A stretch of DNA of 64,000 nucleotides, from assembly GCF_003048905.1 (NCBI RefSeq), contig NZ_PIRO01000001.1:248001-312000 (forward strand), given 5' to 3'. This document shows, in pieces, positions 1 to 8,453 of the stretch (its first letter is position 1; the number at the start of each line of letters is the position of its first letter). The DNA is from Campylobacter concisus (GTDB taxonomy: Bacteria; Campylobacterota; Campylobacteria; Campylobacterales; Campylobacteraceae). A program made the position numbers and the translations under genes. A model generated the notes under the pieces. The model was not told the origin of the DNA, did not search any database, and was given only the letters and a program-made list of their open reading frames with translations.

Positions 1-355
1 CAACTCTTGCGCCCATCGTAAAGACGTCTCTTAAAATTCCACCAACTCCAGTTGCAGCCCCTTGAAACGGCTCGATAAAGCTTGGATGGTTGTGACTCTC
101 CATCTTAAACACAGCTGCGATCCCGTCACCAACGTCGATGACGCCAGCATTTTCGCCAGGTCCTTGGATGACCCAAGGTGCTTTTGTCGGAAAGCCGTTT
201 AGGTATTTTTTACTTGATTTGTAGCTGCAGTGCTCGCTCCACATAGCTGAAAATATGCCAAGCTCTAGTAAATTTGGCTCGCGTCCTAAAATTTTTAAGA
301 TCTCTTCATACTCTTCGTTGCTGATTTTATGTGCTTGTATGGTAGCTTTATCCAT
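1..355 (-). CDS. purL: Phosphoribosylformylglycinamidine synthase II, N-terminal part (cut by window edge)
   Basis: This is the first 118 codons of PurL, the ATP- and glutamine-dependent enzyme that makes FGAM in purine synthesis. Reading leftward from the ATG at 355 gives [20 protein letters not shown], then the family motifs [17 protein letters not shown] and [19 protein letters not shown], which form the substrate and ATP site of the AIR-synthase fold. An AAAGG ribosome site lies about 8 bases before the ATG. The rest of the gene lies beyond base 1, so its integrity cannot be judged. The 272 bases upstream carry no gene apart from the terminator of mdaB. Confidence 0.95.
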   Translation of the reverse strand, partial: MDKATIQAHKISNEEYEEILKILGREPNLLELGIFSAMWSEHCSYKSSKKYLNGFPTKAPWVIQGPGENAGVIDVGDGIAAVFKMESHNHPSFIEPFQGAATGVGGILRDVFTMGARV

Positions 356-540
356 TGATGTAACCTTTTAAGAATTTTAAGCCATTTTACAATCTTGCTT
401 ATAAAAAGTTACTAAAAAGCCTTTTGAAATTTAGCAGAATAAAGCATTATTGAGAGAATTTTGCCTACTTTGATAAGGTCTTTTTGTAGCAGTATTTTAA
501 AAATTTATGCCAGTGTTTTATTTTTGCTAGCATGGTAATA

Positions 541-592
541 AAAAGTGGCAAAATTTTCAAACCTAGCTCGTAGCTATTTTATTGCCACTTTT
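541..592 (-). terminator. Rho-independent terminator of mdaB
   Basis: An 11-bp perfect inverted repeat (541-551 with 582-592, core AAAAGTGGCAA) lies 35 bases beyond the mdaB stop. On the minus strand it is followed by TTTTTATT. It ends the leftward mnmE/mdaB transcript before purL. Confidence 0.8.
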
Positions 593-627
593 ATTTATAT
601 TTGCAGTTTTGTTTCTATTTTAAATTT

Positions 628-1215
628 CTATTTCGTATTTTTAAAAACTTTTTCAAGATGCGCTTCGTACTCTTTTAGATATCTTGGTATGTTTGGCATC
701 TTGATCACATCATTACACATAAAATATGGAAGCGATTTCATGCCTAAAAACTCATTTGCCTTTCTAAAATGATAATAAACTCCATCGATCCCACGCGCAT
801 CAAAAAACTCGCTTGGATCGCTAAATGCCTCAGCTGGAGCATTCCAAGTAAGGCTTAGCATAAATTTCTTTTCATTTAGCAAGCCGCCCTTGCCGTAGTT
901 TTTAGTTGGATCGACCCTGTGCCTGCCATCACTCGTATAAAGCTTGCCGTGGCCTGCAGTAAAGACCTCATCGATATATTTTTTCACTATCCAAGGCTCA
1001 CCCATCCACCAAGCTGGCATCTGCCAAACTACTGCTTCCATCCAGAGAAATTTCTCAACTTCAGCCTCGATATCATAGCCTTGATCTATCACAGTTTGCT
1101 TTATCTCGTGACCCATTTTTGCGAGCTTCTCGCATGCAAGATCATGAAGTGTTTGATTTAGCCTGCCATCTGAGTGAGCAAATTTTTTGCCACCATTTAT
1201 AAGTAAAATTTTCAT
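628..1215 (-). CDS. mdaB: MdaB-type NAD(P)H:quinone reductase (flavodoxin fold)
   Basis: A 195-residue flavodoxin-like oxidoreductase, the usual length of the MdaB family (modulator of drug activity B). These FAD proteins reduce quinones by two electrons and protect against oxidative stress. The N-terminal LLINGGKKFAHSDGRLN and the segment MPAWWMGEPWIVKKYIDEVF are typical of the family, as is the C-terminal region with LPYFMCNDVIKMPNI. An AAAGGAGAGA ribosome site precedes the ATG at 1215. It lies 42 bases downstream of mnmE on the same strand and is probably read through from it, then terminated at 541-592. The family is confident; the in vivo quinone substrate is inferred. Confidence 0.88.
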   Translation of the reverse strand: MKILLINGGKKFAHSDGRLNQTLHDLACEKLAKMGHEIKQTVIDQGYDIEAEVEKFLWMEAVVWQMPAWWMGEPWIVKKYIDEVFTAGHGKLYTSDGRHRVDPTKNYGKGGLLNEKKFMLSLTWNAPAEAFSDPSEFFDARGIDGVYYHFRKANEFLGMKSLPYFMCNDVIKMPNIPRYLKEYEAHLEKVFKNTK

Positions 1216-1257
1216 TCTCTCTCCTTTAAAAAACGAAAATTTTAACCAAAAAAACTA

Positions 1258-2583
1258 TCATTTTCCTAAACAAAAATGGCTAAACATCTCGTCTAAAATT
1301 TCACTTCTCTCAAATGGCTTTGTGATGCTTGCAAGCGCCTTTATCGCACTATTTAGCTCATAAGCAAAAATTTCTAGCTCCTCTTCGCTGAGTCTCAAAA
1401 AGGCTCTTTTTAAAGCCTCACTCGCCTCTTTGCAGCTTAAAATTTGGCGGTTTGAGCTTAGCATGATCTCGTCGGTATCTTGTGTCTTGAGGTAGCTCTC
1501 AAGCTCTTTTAAAACTACACTCGTATCATTTTTTGCTGAAATTTTGATAGCACCCTCTAGCTCTATGTCAAATTTAAACGCCAGATCGCTTTTGTTTAAG
1601 ATAAAAAAGGCTTTTTTGTTTGAGCTAGAAACGAGCCTAATTATCTCTTTATCTTGCTCGTCGCTTAGATTTGAGCCATCAAAAACAGATAGGATGATGT
1701 CAGCCTCGTTTATAGCTGAGATTGAGTAGTTTATGCCGATTTGTTCGATCCTTCCAGCATCTTTTCTAATGCCAGCGGTATCTATTATGCGAACCAGATG
1801 TGAGCCGATCTTGAAATTTTCTTCTATCCTATCTCTAGTCGTGCCCGCCTCGTCGCTAACGATCGCCCTCTCGTATGCCAAAAATGAGTTTAAAATGGAG
1901 CTTTTGCCAACATTTGGCTTACCAACGATAGCGATCTTAAAGCCATCAATCAGGCCTCTTCTTTGCTCGCTAAGTGCGGCTATGCGCTCTAGTTTCTCGC
2001 TATTTTTTAAAAGCAGCTGCTTGGTCTGCTCTAGTAAATTTGCAGGCAGGTCATCATCAGCATAGTCAATCATCGTCTCAACAAAGGCAAGAGTTTTGAC
2101 CGCTTCGCTTCTGATCTCGCCTACAAATTTACTAAGATCGCCCTGCATCTGGCGGGTCAAAATTTTAGCAGCGATCTCGCTTTTTGAAGTGATGAGCCCT
2201 TGCATAGCCTCAGCCTTGGCTAGATCCATCTTGCCATTTAAAAACGCTCGCTTGCTAAACTCGCCTGGCATAGCAAGCCTAGCACCAGCCTTTATTAACT
2301 CGTTTAAAATTCTCTCGCTCACCATCACGCCACCATGAGTTTGAAATTCGACGATATCCTCGCCTGTAAAGCTTGCTGGAGCTTTAAAATATATAACGAT
2401 GCCTTCGTCTAAAATTTCATCATCAAGGGAGTATATTTTGGCTAGTTTTGCGTATCTTGGCTCTAAATTTGAAAGTTTAAGAAGTTTTAAAGAGATGCTT
2501 AGAGCGTCCTTACCGCTAAGTCTTACGATAGAAACTGAGCCAATGCCATAAGCTGTGGCAAGGGCTGCGATAGTTTCACTCAT
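1258..2583 (-). CDS. mnmE: tRNA uridine-5-carboxymethylaminomethyl modification GTPase MnmE
   Basis: MnmE (TrmE) acts with MnmG to modify the wobble uridine of several tRNAs. The 441-residue protein has the N-terminal formyl-folate binding domain (about 1-115), a helical domain and an inserted G domain with G1 GKPNVGKSS (221-229), DTAG (268-271) and NKSD (330-333). It ends in the catalytic C-terminal motif CLGK, the family CxGK. Its ATG overlaps the stop of jag by four bases, so translation is likely coupled. The order jag-mnmE downstream of yidC is widely conserved. Confidence 0.97.
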   Translation of the reverse strand: MSETIAALATAYGIGSVSIVRLSGKDALSISLKLLKLSNLEPRYAKLAKIYSLDDEILDEGIVIYFKAPASFTGEDIVEFQTHGGVMVSERILNELIKAGARLAMPGEFSKRAFLNGKMDLAKAEAMQGLITSKSEIAAKILTRQMQGDLSKFVGEIRSEAVKTLAFVETMIDYADDDLPANLLEQTKQLLLKNSEKLERIAALSEQRRGLIDGFKIAIVGKPNVGKSSILNSFLAYERAIVSDEAGTTRDRIEENFKIGSHLVRIIDTAGIRKDAGRIEQIGINYSISAINEADIILSVFDGSNLSDEQDKEIIRLVSSSNKKAFFILNKSDLAFKFDIELEGAIKISAKNDTSVVLKELESYLKTQDTDEIMLSSNRQILSCKEASEALKRAFLRLSEEELEIFAYELNSAIKALASITKPFERSEILDEMFSHFCLGK

Positions 2584-3641
2584 TTTTTGAAAAAGTCATT
2601 TACGACGACAAATTTGCCGTCATTGCCACTTTTTATGCCGATATATTTATCTGGGAATTTCTCGCGAAGCTTCTCAAGTGCGATCTTTACCAAAATCCCA
2701 TCAAGTGGTTTTGTTTGAGCTCTACCGCTATTTTGCACACGCTCTATCACACCATTTAGATATTGATCCATCATCGCTTCTTGATTTTGCAAAAATTGTG
2801 CGATCTCAAGGCGGATAGCAAGATTGTATTTTGAGTTTAACCAGTTATAAAGCATGTAAGATATCGCTTTATACCTATAACCTTCTTTACCTATAAGTAG
2901 AGCCGCGTCAGCCCCATCAAGCTCTATAAGCACAGTTTCATCGTCAAATTTGCTAACTTCAATTTTACTAATATCAAAACAACTTGCCTTAAAAAGACGG
3001 TTCATGCCCTCTTTGATCTCAGGTAAAATTTTATCAAAGTCGATTGTTGCTTTTTCTTTTTTTTCTTTTTGTAAAGCTTGAGCTGCACTATCTTCATCAG
3101 TTTGGTTAAAATTTTCAATAATAGAATTATCTAAAATATTTTTAGGAACATTTTTAGCAACTTGCGACTCCTTTATTTCTTTTGGCTCATCAAGTCTCTT
3201 TATCACATATCCTGGCTCAGCCTCTTCTTCACTCTTTTGAGCAAATGCATCTTTAGCTAGAGCTTCATTTTTTTCACTTAAATTTGACTTTTCATTTTTA
3301 TGCTCTTTTTGCTCAAATTTAGTTTCGCTTTTTTCATCTCTATGTTTTTTAGAGCCTCGCTTTTTATCACTATGATCGTGTTTTTTAGCTTGCTTTTTAT
3401 CTTCTTTTATAGCTTCGTTCTCATCATTTTTTTTAACAAAATTTTTATCATTTTTTGGTTTATGTTGTGGTTTTGGCTGATTTTCTAAATTTGCCTCAAT
3501 GATCGCTGTCTTTTTAAAAAATCCCAAAAAACCACTACTTGGATGCTGTAAAACTTTTATATCAAGCTGAGTTACTGAGCAGTTAAGCTGCTCGGCTGCT
3601 TTTTGAAATGCCTCTTGAAGGGTATTTGCTTCTATTTTCAT
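2580..3641 (-). CDS. Jag/KhpB-like RNA-binding protein
   Basis: The first 50 residues match the Jag N-terminal domain ([20 protein letters not shown] and [12 protein letters not shown]). Residues about 55-200 are a low-complexity linker dominated by Lys, Glu, Asp and Asn. The C-terminal part holds a KH-type domain with the GxxG loop in [12 protein letters not shown]. The R3H domain usual in this family is weak: I do not see a clear RxxxH signature in the last 60 residues. Members bind RNA and are linked to envelope growth and cell division in other bacteria. The gene overlaps yidC by one base and mnmE by four. The family is sure; the role here is inferred. Confidence 0.85.
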   Translation of the reverse strand: MKIEANTLQEAFQKAAEQLNCSVTQLDIKVLQHPSSGFLGFFKKTAIIEANLENQPKPQHKPKNDKNFVKKNDENEAIKEDKKQAKKHDHSDKKRGSKKHRDEKSETKFEQKEHKNEKSNLSEKNEALAKDAFAQKSEEEAEPGYVIKRLDEPKEIKESQVAKNVPKNILDNSIIENFNQTDEDSAAQALQKEKKEKATIDFDKILPEIKEGMNRLFKASCFDISKIEVSKFDDETVLIELDGADAALLIGKEGYRYKAISYMLYNWLNSKYNLAIRLEIAQFLQNQEAMMDQYLNGVIERVQNSGRAQTKPLDGILVKIALEKLREKFPDKYIGIKSGNDGKFVVVNDFFKK

Positions 3642-5194
3642 TAAGCCTTTACCTCCGTAGCTTTTTTATGTTTTTCAAAAAGTTTATTTACAAATACTTG
3701 CTGAACAACCGAGCAAACGTTATTTACAAACCAGTAAAGTGTAAGACCAGCTGGGAATGTCACGAAGAAAAATGTAAATATAAGAGGTAAAAATTTCATC
3801 ACCTTTTCTTGCATAGGATCAGTAAATGTCGTTGGTGTAAGCTTTTGCTGTAAAAACATCGTAAGACCCATCAAAATAGGTAATACAAAATATGGATCCA
3901 TTACCGAAAGATCGTGTATCCAAAGTATCCAAGGAGCACCTTTTAGCTCGATCGCATTTAGTAAGACGCGGTAGATCGCAAAAAATACCGGAATCTGGAG
4001 CAAGATCGGTAAGCAGCCACCCATAGGATTTGTACCATGCTTTTTATAAAGCTCCATCATATGAACTTGCATTTTTTGCTTATCATCTTTATATTTTGCC
4101 TGAAGCTCTTTTACCTTTGGAGCAAGCTCTTTAAGCTTATTCATAGATAGCATACCCTTATATGTAAGCGGGAATAAAACTATCCTTATAACAAGTGTTA
4201 GCACAACTATCGCCCAACCCCAGTTGCCAATGTAGTTATGCAAGAAATTTAAAAATGCAAACATCGGTTTTGCTATAAATGTAAACCAACCATACTCAAT
4301 AACATCGTTTAATCTCTCATCCATCGAGCTTAAAATTTTATGCTCTTTTGGTCCGATATATGCGCCTAATTTTAAATTATCATTTGCCTTTACAAAAAGA
4401 ATAGGATTGTTGTTAGAATCTTTGTCTACGGCTACTTCAAATGGCTTTTTAAATGAGTAAAATAGCGTTGTATAGTATCTATCAGATGCGGCCGCTATTG
4501 TGGTATTTACATAGTTTTTAATCTCTTTGGCGTCACCATCTTCTATGATATTTAGGCTATCATCCGTGTTTCTAAGCATCACACCGTGAACTGTATAGCT
4601 ATCTACTGCGATGTTTGGTCTAAAACCAGGAGTGATGAAATAATCAACATTTTTACTTAAATTTACTTCAACTTCATATCTACCATTTGGGTAAAATTTG
4701 ATATTTTTTGTAATCGTAACGCCATCTAAATTTTGAGTAAGTTTTATGGTTTTAGGCTCGTTGCTCGCATCTATCTCGCTAGCGTCACTACTATATGCGA
4801 CCTTAAAAGCATCGGCATTTAGCGTACTATCGTTAAATCTAAGCTCAAGTGGCAATGGATTTTGTGAAACAAGCTCGATTTTGTTACCATCTTCAGTTTT
4901 ATACTTCTCTTCAGTTAGATAGAATTTTGAAATTCTTCCTAGCTTATCTACCTTTGCTTCGTAGCTTTGACCTTTGATAGTAGCGATTATCTCATTTGAA
5001 GCTAAATTTTCATTTGATTTTGGTGTATTTTGATTTATATTTGGAGCTTTATTTTGATCTATTGTTTGAGACATTGTAGTTTGGTTTTGCTCAGGCACCA
5101 CTCTTTTTGGCATAAAAAAATCATACACTATAAAAAAAACAATAGATAAAAGTGCTGCAAGAAGCAACCTTTTTTGCATAGACATCTGTTCCAT
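3641..5194 (-). CDS. yidC: Membrane protein insertase YidC
   Basis: YidC inserts membrane proteins alone or with SecYEG. At 517 residues it has the Gram-negative layout: an N-terminal anchor (about 8-26, LLLAALLSIVFFIVYDFF), a large periplasmic domain (about 30-310), then the conserved insertase core with YKGMLSMNKLKELAPKVKEL and helices containing MGGCLPILLQIPVFFAIYR, and a basic tail. The secD, secF and yajC genes lie in the same window at 33-36 kb. One base separates it from yidD, and it overlaps jag by one base. Confidence 0.97.
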   Translation of the reverse strand: MEQMSMQKRLLLAALLSIVFFIVYDFFMPKRVVPEQNQTTMSQTIDQNKAPNINQNTPKSNENLASNEIIATIKGQSYEAKVDKLGRISKFYLTEEKYKTEDGNKIELVSQNPLPLELRFNDSTLNADAFKVAYSSDASEIDASNEPKTIKLTQNLDGVTITKNIKFYPNGRYEVEVNLSKNVDYFITPGFRPNIAVDSYTVHGVMLRNTDDSLNIIEDGDAKEIKNYVNTTIAAASDRYYTTLFYSFKKPFEVAVDKDSNNNPILFVKANDNLKLGAYIGPKEHKILSSMDERLNDVIEYGWFTFIAKPMFAFLNFLHNYIGNWGWAIVVLTLVIRIVLFPLTYKGMLSMNKLKELAPKVKELQAKYKDDKQKMQVHMMELYKKHGTNPMGGCLPILLQIPVFFAIYRVLLNAIELKGAPWILWIHDLSVMDPYFVLPILMGLTMFLQQKLTPTTFTDPMQEKVMKFLPLIFTFFFVTFPAGLTLYWFVNNVCSVVQQVFVNKLFEKHKKATEVKA

Positions 5195-5195
5195 T

Positions 5196-5537
5196 TTAAT
5201 TTTTTTCCTTTAATTTATCTAATACTTTTACGACATAAAATTTACTATTCTGACAAGGGACAAACCAAAAATTTATATTTCTAGTGTCACTTTTTTGAGA
5301 TATAAAACATAAGTTAAATTTTTTGTAGATGATTGGGTAGTTGATACCGCCTTTGAAAAGTTGATTGCATCTTAAAATTCGCATGAAGGTTGCAAAAAAA
5401 GCAGAAAAAAAACTATTTGTTTGAAATTCCCAAATCGCGTATTGTGAACAAGTCGGATAATAGCGACAGCTTTTTGGTAGAAGTATGGAAATATATTTTT
5501 GATAAAAAGCGATAGCTTTAATCGCAATTTTTTTCAT
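5196..5537 (-). CDS. yidD: Membrane protein insertion efficiency factor YidD
   Basis: YidD is a small membrane-associated protein that assists YidC. The core KSCRYYPTCSQYA with its cysteines, followed by RILRCNQLFKGGINYP, is diagnostic. I start it at the ATG at 5537 ([17 protein letters not shown]), which overlaps the rnpA stop as ATGA; a start ten codons earlier would run into rnpA and has no family support. That gives 113 residues. The C-terminal 40 residues (ISQKSDTRNINFWFVPCQN) form an extension beyond the compact core seen in many species. Confidence 0.93.
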   Translation of the reverse strand: MKKIAIKAIAFYQKYISILLPKSCRYYPTCSQYAIWEFQTNSFFSAFFATFMRILRCNQLFKGGINYPIIYKKFNLCFISQKSDTRNINFWFVPCQNSKFYVVKVLDKLKEKN

Positions 5538-5869
5538 TTTAAACATCCCATTTTTTTTGTAGACCAACTTAAATTTTTACAAATTTTTTCAAATGAAATT
5601 TCTGTAATTCCATTTTTTGCGATCATAATATATGTGCCATCTTTTAATTCACTAGAAATGTTAAAAAAAGCGGCTCTCAAAAGTCTTTTAGCTCTATTTC
5701 TAACTACCGCTTTTCCTACTTTTTTACTAGCAACTACTGCTATTTTTTTTTCATTTGTTGGTTTATAAAAAACAATGCAAGCATCACAATGCCACTTGCT
5801 AGCCTCTTTATAAACTTGAGAGAATTCTTTTGAGCCGCTTAACGACTCAAAACCAGCTAAGCAGCCAAT
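5534..5869 (-). CDS. rnpA: Ribonuclease P protein component, probable ATT start
   Basis: This frame lies between rpmH and yidD. From 5869 leftward it reads [20 protein letters not shown], then [32 protein letters not shown] and LLRAAF. The [15 protein letters not shown] segment is the RNA-binding signature of RnpA, the protein subunit that helps RNase P RNA mature tRNA 5' ends. The frame is open only back to a TAG ten bases upstream of 5869 and contains no ATG, GTG or TTG before the conserved core, so the best start is ATT at 5867-5869, with AAAGG ending 9 bases upstream inside rpmH. This gives 111 residues, normal for the family, and overlaps rpmH by 13 bases. The gene is sure; the start codon is inferred. 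Confidence 0.9.
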   Translation of the reverse strand: MGCLAGFESLSGSKEFSQVYKEASKWHCDACIVFYKPTNEKKIAVVASKKVGKAVVRNRAKRLLRAAFFNISSELKDGTYIMIAKNGITEISFEKICKNLSWSTKKMGCLK

Positions 5870-5991
5870 CTTTTTCTACCTTTGGCACGTCTAGCGTTTA
5901 TTACCTTTCGGCCATTTTTAGTTTTCATTCTTAAGCGAAAGCCGTGAGTGCGTTTTTTAGGGGTTTTATGAGGTTGATAAGTCCTTTTCAT
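5857..5991 (-). CDS. rpmH: 50S ribosomal protein L34
   Basis: The 44-residue L34 begins [19 protein letters not shown] and ends [11 protein letters not shown], the near-invariant sequence of this protein of the large subunit. The ATG at 5991 is preceded by AAGGATAG. Longer in-frame readings upstream cross non-ribosomal sequence and the promoter, so they are not used. It heads the rpmH-rnpA-yidD-yidC-jag-mnmE unit. Confidence 0.97.
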   Translation of the reverse strand: MKRTYQPHKTPKKRTHGFRLRMKTKNGRKVINARRAKGRKRLAA

Positions 5992-6022
5992 TTCTATCCT
6001 TAAAGTTAATGTAAAAAGTGGG

Positions 6023-6028
6023 ATTTTA
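6023..6028 (-). promoter_or_regulatory. rpmH: Candidate -10 element for the rpmH unit
   Basis: On the minus strand the sequence GATAAAATCC places TAAAAT about 32 bases before the rpmH ATG. The same context recurs before other genes in the window. No -35 hexamer is obvious, as is usual for the vegetative promoters of this group. Confidence 0.4.
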
Positions 6029-6101
6029 TCAAAGCAATACTTAAATTCCTTTGAATAACTTAGCTTAAAAAGCCATAACTCAAACTTTAAGCAAATCAAG
6101 T

Positions 6102-6107
6102 TATAAT
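6102..6107 (+). promoter_or_regulatory. -10 TATAAT directly upstream of the UDG-like gene
   Basis: A perfect TATAAT ends only six bases before the ATG at 6114. A start about seven bases downstream of the hexamer would fall on the ATG itself, so the transcript may be leaderless. No Shine-Dalgarno-like sequence lies in the gap. Confidence 0.55.
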
Positions 6108-6113
6108 CCAAAA

Positions 6114-6767
6114 ATGAATTTTAATAAAGACAATAGGCTTTTAAAAAAATTATTTTTCTTAAAACTAATTGGCTATAAGTTTATTGATAAAAATTTTCTT
6201 AGTCTAAGCAATTATCATGATTACAACAATATTGATGAGCTAAACCGCGAAGTAAAAAAATGTTCTCTTTGTTCTTTGCGAAACAGCTCAAAAGGCGTAA
6301 CAGCCGGCATCGGCAATGAAAATAGCAAAATCATGTTTATATTATTTTCTAAAAAAAATGATTCTTATGAAAATAACAGTAAAAAATTTTTAGAAAATGC
6401 TATAAAAAATAGTTTAAATTTAGATATAAAAGAAATTTATATAAGTTCTCTACTTCGGTGTGAAATTTCACAAAATGATGATAAAAGTCCGATTTTAAGC
6501 CGTTCTATTGAACTTTGTCGTCCTTATTTGTTTGAAGAGATTAGGCTGATAAAACCAAAGATAATCGTGACTTTAGGGGAAAAAGCTTTTATGCATTTAT
6601 ATCCAAATTTATTGCTAAAAGGCGGATTTGCAAGCATAAGAGGTAGTATTTTAAAAAATGAAAATAGCCTTATTTTACCAACGTTTTCGCCAGAGTGGAT
6701 CAGCAAAAATCCTAGTTTTGAAAATATTTTTATAGATGATTTAAGAAAGATCAAAGGAGTGATATGA
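6114..6767 (+). CDS. Uracil-DNA glycosylase superfamily protein, catalytic motif altered
   Basis: A 217-residue protein of the iron-sulfur uracil-DNA glycosylase superfamily (family 4/5-like). It keeps the four cysteines expected for a 4Fe-4S cluster: C50 and C53 in KKCSLCSL, C116 in LLRCE and C135 in ELCRPYL. The core [13 protein letters not shown] is also present. The usual motif A (GEAPG) is replaced by [11 protein letters not shown] around 76-86, and the HPS motif is replaced by TFSPEW (190-195), so glycosylase activity is doubtful. It may be leaderless. The next gene overlaps its stop by four bases. I recall the same neighbour order (rpmH, this protein, periplasmic protein, ybgC) from C. 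jejuni. Confidence 0.8.
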   Translation: MNFNKDNRLLKKLFFLKLIGYKFIDKNFLSLSNYHDYNNIDELNREVKKCSLCSLRNSSKGVTAGIGNENSKIMFILFSKKNDSYENNSKKFLENAIKNSLNLDIKEIYISSLLRCEISQNDDKSPILSRSIELCRPYLFEEIRLIKPKIIVTLGEKAFMHLYPNLLLKGGFASIRGSILKNENSLILPTFSPEWISKNPSFENIFIDDLRKIKGVI

Positions 6768-8014
6768 GAAAAATTTTACTTTTTTTAGCCATTTTTTCGA
6801 CTATTTTTGCATCGCAAGATGAGATAAATTTTGAGAGTAATATTACAAAAAACCAAAGTCTATCAAGCATACCTCCAGCAAAGATTACTTATATAAATTT
6901 AGAACCAGAATTTTGTGATAATGCCTGCTTAAATGAGCTTATCAAGACTGATTTACTGGCTAGTTTTATGGCGAGATTTGAGCCAGCAAAAATAGATGAT
7001 AACGCTCTTTTAGAGTTTTATATCTCTCTTGGTGGTGAAGCTATTTTAAAAGTTAATAAAAACGGCAAAATCGCTGTAATCATCCCACAAAAGATTATAA
7101 AATCTTATGCAAATGTTGTATCAAATGCAGTCTTAAGCTATGTCTTAAAGCAAGACGCGGATATCGAGATCAAATTTATAAATAGCAACGATGAAAGCCC
7201 ACAAAGTCTTACAAATGCTATGCAAACGGCTAGAGCCCAAGGTTTTAATTATTTTATCGCAGCCCTTACATCAAATGGTGCAAACATTATAAATTCGCTA
7301 GTCCTATCAAATGAGCTTATCTACATTCCAAGCGTTCATAGCTCTTTTATCATAAATCCAAAACCAAATTTGATCTTTGGTGGCATTGATTATAAAGACC
7401 AAATTTCAGCTTTGCTAGCTTACTCGAACGAAAAAATAATTGCATTTGATGATGGTAGTTCATTAGGGCAAAAGCTAAATGAATATGTCCGCATGCAAAG
7501 TAGCGATTATCATGAAACCTCTATCGTAGGCAAAGATATAAATTTAAATGATACTTTAAGTAAAAAATCCAAATTTGATAATGCAAGTATATTTTTAAAC
7601 ATCCCAATCGTCAAAGCTTCTCTTGTAGCAACGCAGATGAGAGGCTTTGAGATAAAGTCATACGCACTTTTAAGCACACAGATAAATTTTTTACCAAACA
7701 TCTTTAATGCCATCGCGCAAAGAGATAGACAAAATCTTTTCATCGCGAACTCACTAAGTCCTATTAACGACTTATTTTTGGGGCTTGGTGATCTTTTTGA
7801 TGTAGATTTTAGATATTCGCAAATCGGCTATTCAAGTGCTTTTGGTGCCGAGTATATATATACAAATTTTATAGATAAAAGTGCTGATAGAATTTTTACC
7901 GAAGGAGTTGAAAACTCTCAAGTTTTATATGGAGTTAAAATTTACAACGCAAAAGGCGACCACTTTGACGAAGCAAATCAAGAAAATTTGCTCGATCAAA
8001 ATAGCTCAATGTAA
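6764..8014 (+). CDS. Putative periplasmic protein, type 1 periplasmic-binding-protein-like
   Basis: A 416-residue exported protein. It has a signal peptide ([20 protein letters not shown], cut likely after FAS) and a small CDNAC pair near residue 50. The middle has alternating strands and helices, with stretches such as NAMQTARAQGFNYFIAALT and LVATQMRGFEIKSYALLSTQ, reminiscent of LivK-type or LpoA-like periplasmic-binding folds. No transporter genes adjoin it, so a transport role is not supported. It overlaps the UDG-like gene (ATGA), so the two are co-translated. The fold call is tentative; the export signal is clear. Confidence 0.7.
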   Translation: MRKILLFLAIFSTIFASQDEINFESNITKNQSLSSIPPAKITYINLEPEFCDNACLNELIKTDLLASFMARFEPAKIDDNALLEFYISLGGEAILKVNKNGKIAVIIPQKIIKSYANVVSNAVLSYVLKQDADIEIKFINSNDESPQSLTNAMQTARAQGFNYFIAALTSNGANIINSLVLSNELIYIPSVHSSFIINPKPNLIFGGIDYKDQISALLAYSNEKIIAFDDGSSLGQKLNEYVRMQSSDYHETSIVGKDINLNDTLSKKSKFDNASIFLNIPIVKASLVATQMRGFEIKSYALLSTQINFLPNIFNAIAQRDRQNLFIANSLSPINDLFLGLGDLFDVDFRYSQIGYSSAFGAEYIYTNFIDKSADRIFTEGVENSQVLYGVKIYNAKGDHFDEANQENLLDQNSSM

Positions 8015-8023
8015 AAGCACAAA

Positions 8024-8055
8024 GTGGCTAAAGTTAAATTTCTAAACTTAGCCAC
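8024..8055. terminator. Bidirectional terminator between convergent genes
   Basis: GTGGCTAA (8024-8031) plus GTT (8033-8035) pairs with AAC-TTAGCCAC (8045-8055), an 11-bp stem with one bulged base. It sits exactly between the converging stops at 8014 and 8059. The T-tract is weak. Confidence 0.5.
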
Positions 8056-8058
8056 GAT

Positions 8059-8448
8059 CTAAAATTTAGAATTCTCCAAAAATTTCTTTATCTCGTCATT
8101 TATCTTAGCAAGCTTCTCTTCTTTCATAAAGGCTAACGTAATCGTCGCTCTAAAAAGTAGCTTTTCGGCATTTTTGTCATCAAATTTATAAATTTCTTGT
8201 TCCAAAACAAGGCTAGCTTTTTTAAGCTCTAAAATTTTGGTTCTAACAAATGCTTCATCGCCAAGCACAGCAGAAGCTATAAATTTAGCCTCCAGCGACG
8301 ACACTACAAAGTATCCACTCTCTTTTGTAAAATTTAGCCCAGCCTGAAAAAATGCTTCACTTCTAGCTCGCTCGCAAAATTTTATGTAGTTTGTATGATA
8401 GACTATGCCACCAGCATCGGTATCTTCGTAGTAGATTCGTATTTTCAT
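8059..8448 (-). CDS. ybgC: YbgC-type acyl-CoA thioesterase (hot-dog fold)
   Basis: A 129-residue single hot-dog domain protein. The N-terminal MKIRIYYEDTDAGGIVYHTN contains the catalytic Asp of the YbgC/4-hydroxybenzoyl-CoA thioesterase family, followed by YIKFCERARSEAF. These enzymes hydrolyse acyl-CoA thioesters. In many Gram-negatives ybgC lies beside tol-pal, but no tol genes are seen here. Its start lies five bases after the stop of the upstream nuclease-like gene, whose last codons (GGAGAT) provide a distant ribosome site. Confidence 0.88.
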   Translation of the reverse strand: MKIRIYYEDTDAGGIVYHTNYIKFCERARSEAFFQAGLNFTKESGYFVVSSLEAKFIASAVLGDEAFVRTKILELKKASLVLEQEIYKFDDKNAEKLLFRATITLAFMKEEKLAKINDEIKKFLENSKF

Positions 8449-8453
8449 TACAT

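Noticed and set aside
545..772. Open frame on the plus strand overlapping the 3' end of mdaB.
   Set aside because: It overlaps the terminator and the coding strand of mdaB, has no ribosome site and no family features.
5499..5768. Plus-strand open frame across the yidD/rnpA region.
   Set aside because: It is antisense to rnpA, whose reverse frame encodes the conserved RnpA motif.
1258..5991. rpmH-rnpA-yidD-yidC-jag-mnmE block suggesting the replication origin.
   Set aside because: This block flanks oriC in many bacteria, but here there is no dnaA, dnaN or box cluster. In epsilonproteobacteria dnaA is usually elsewhere.
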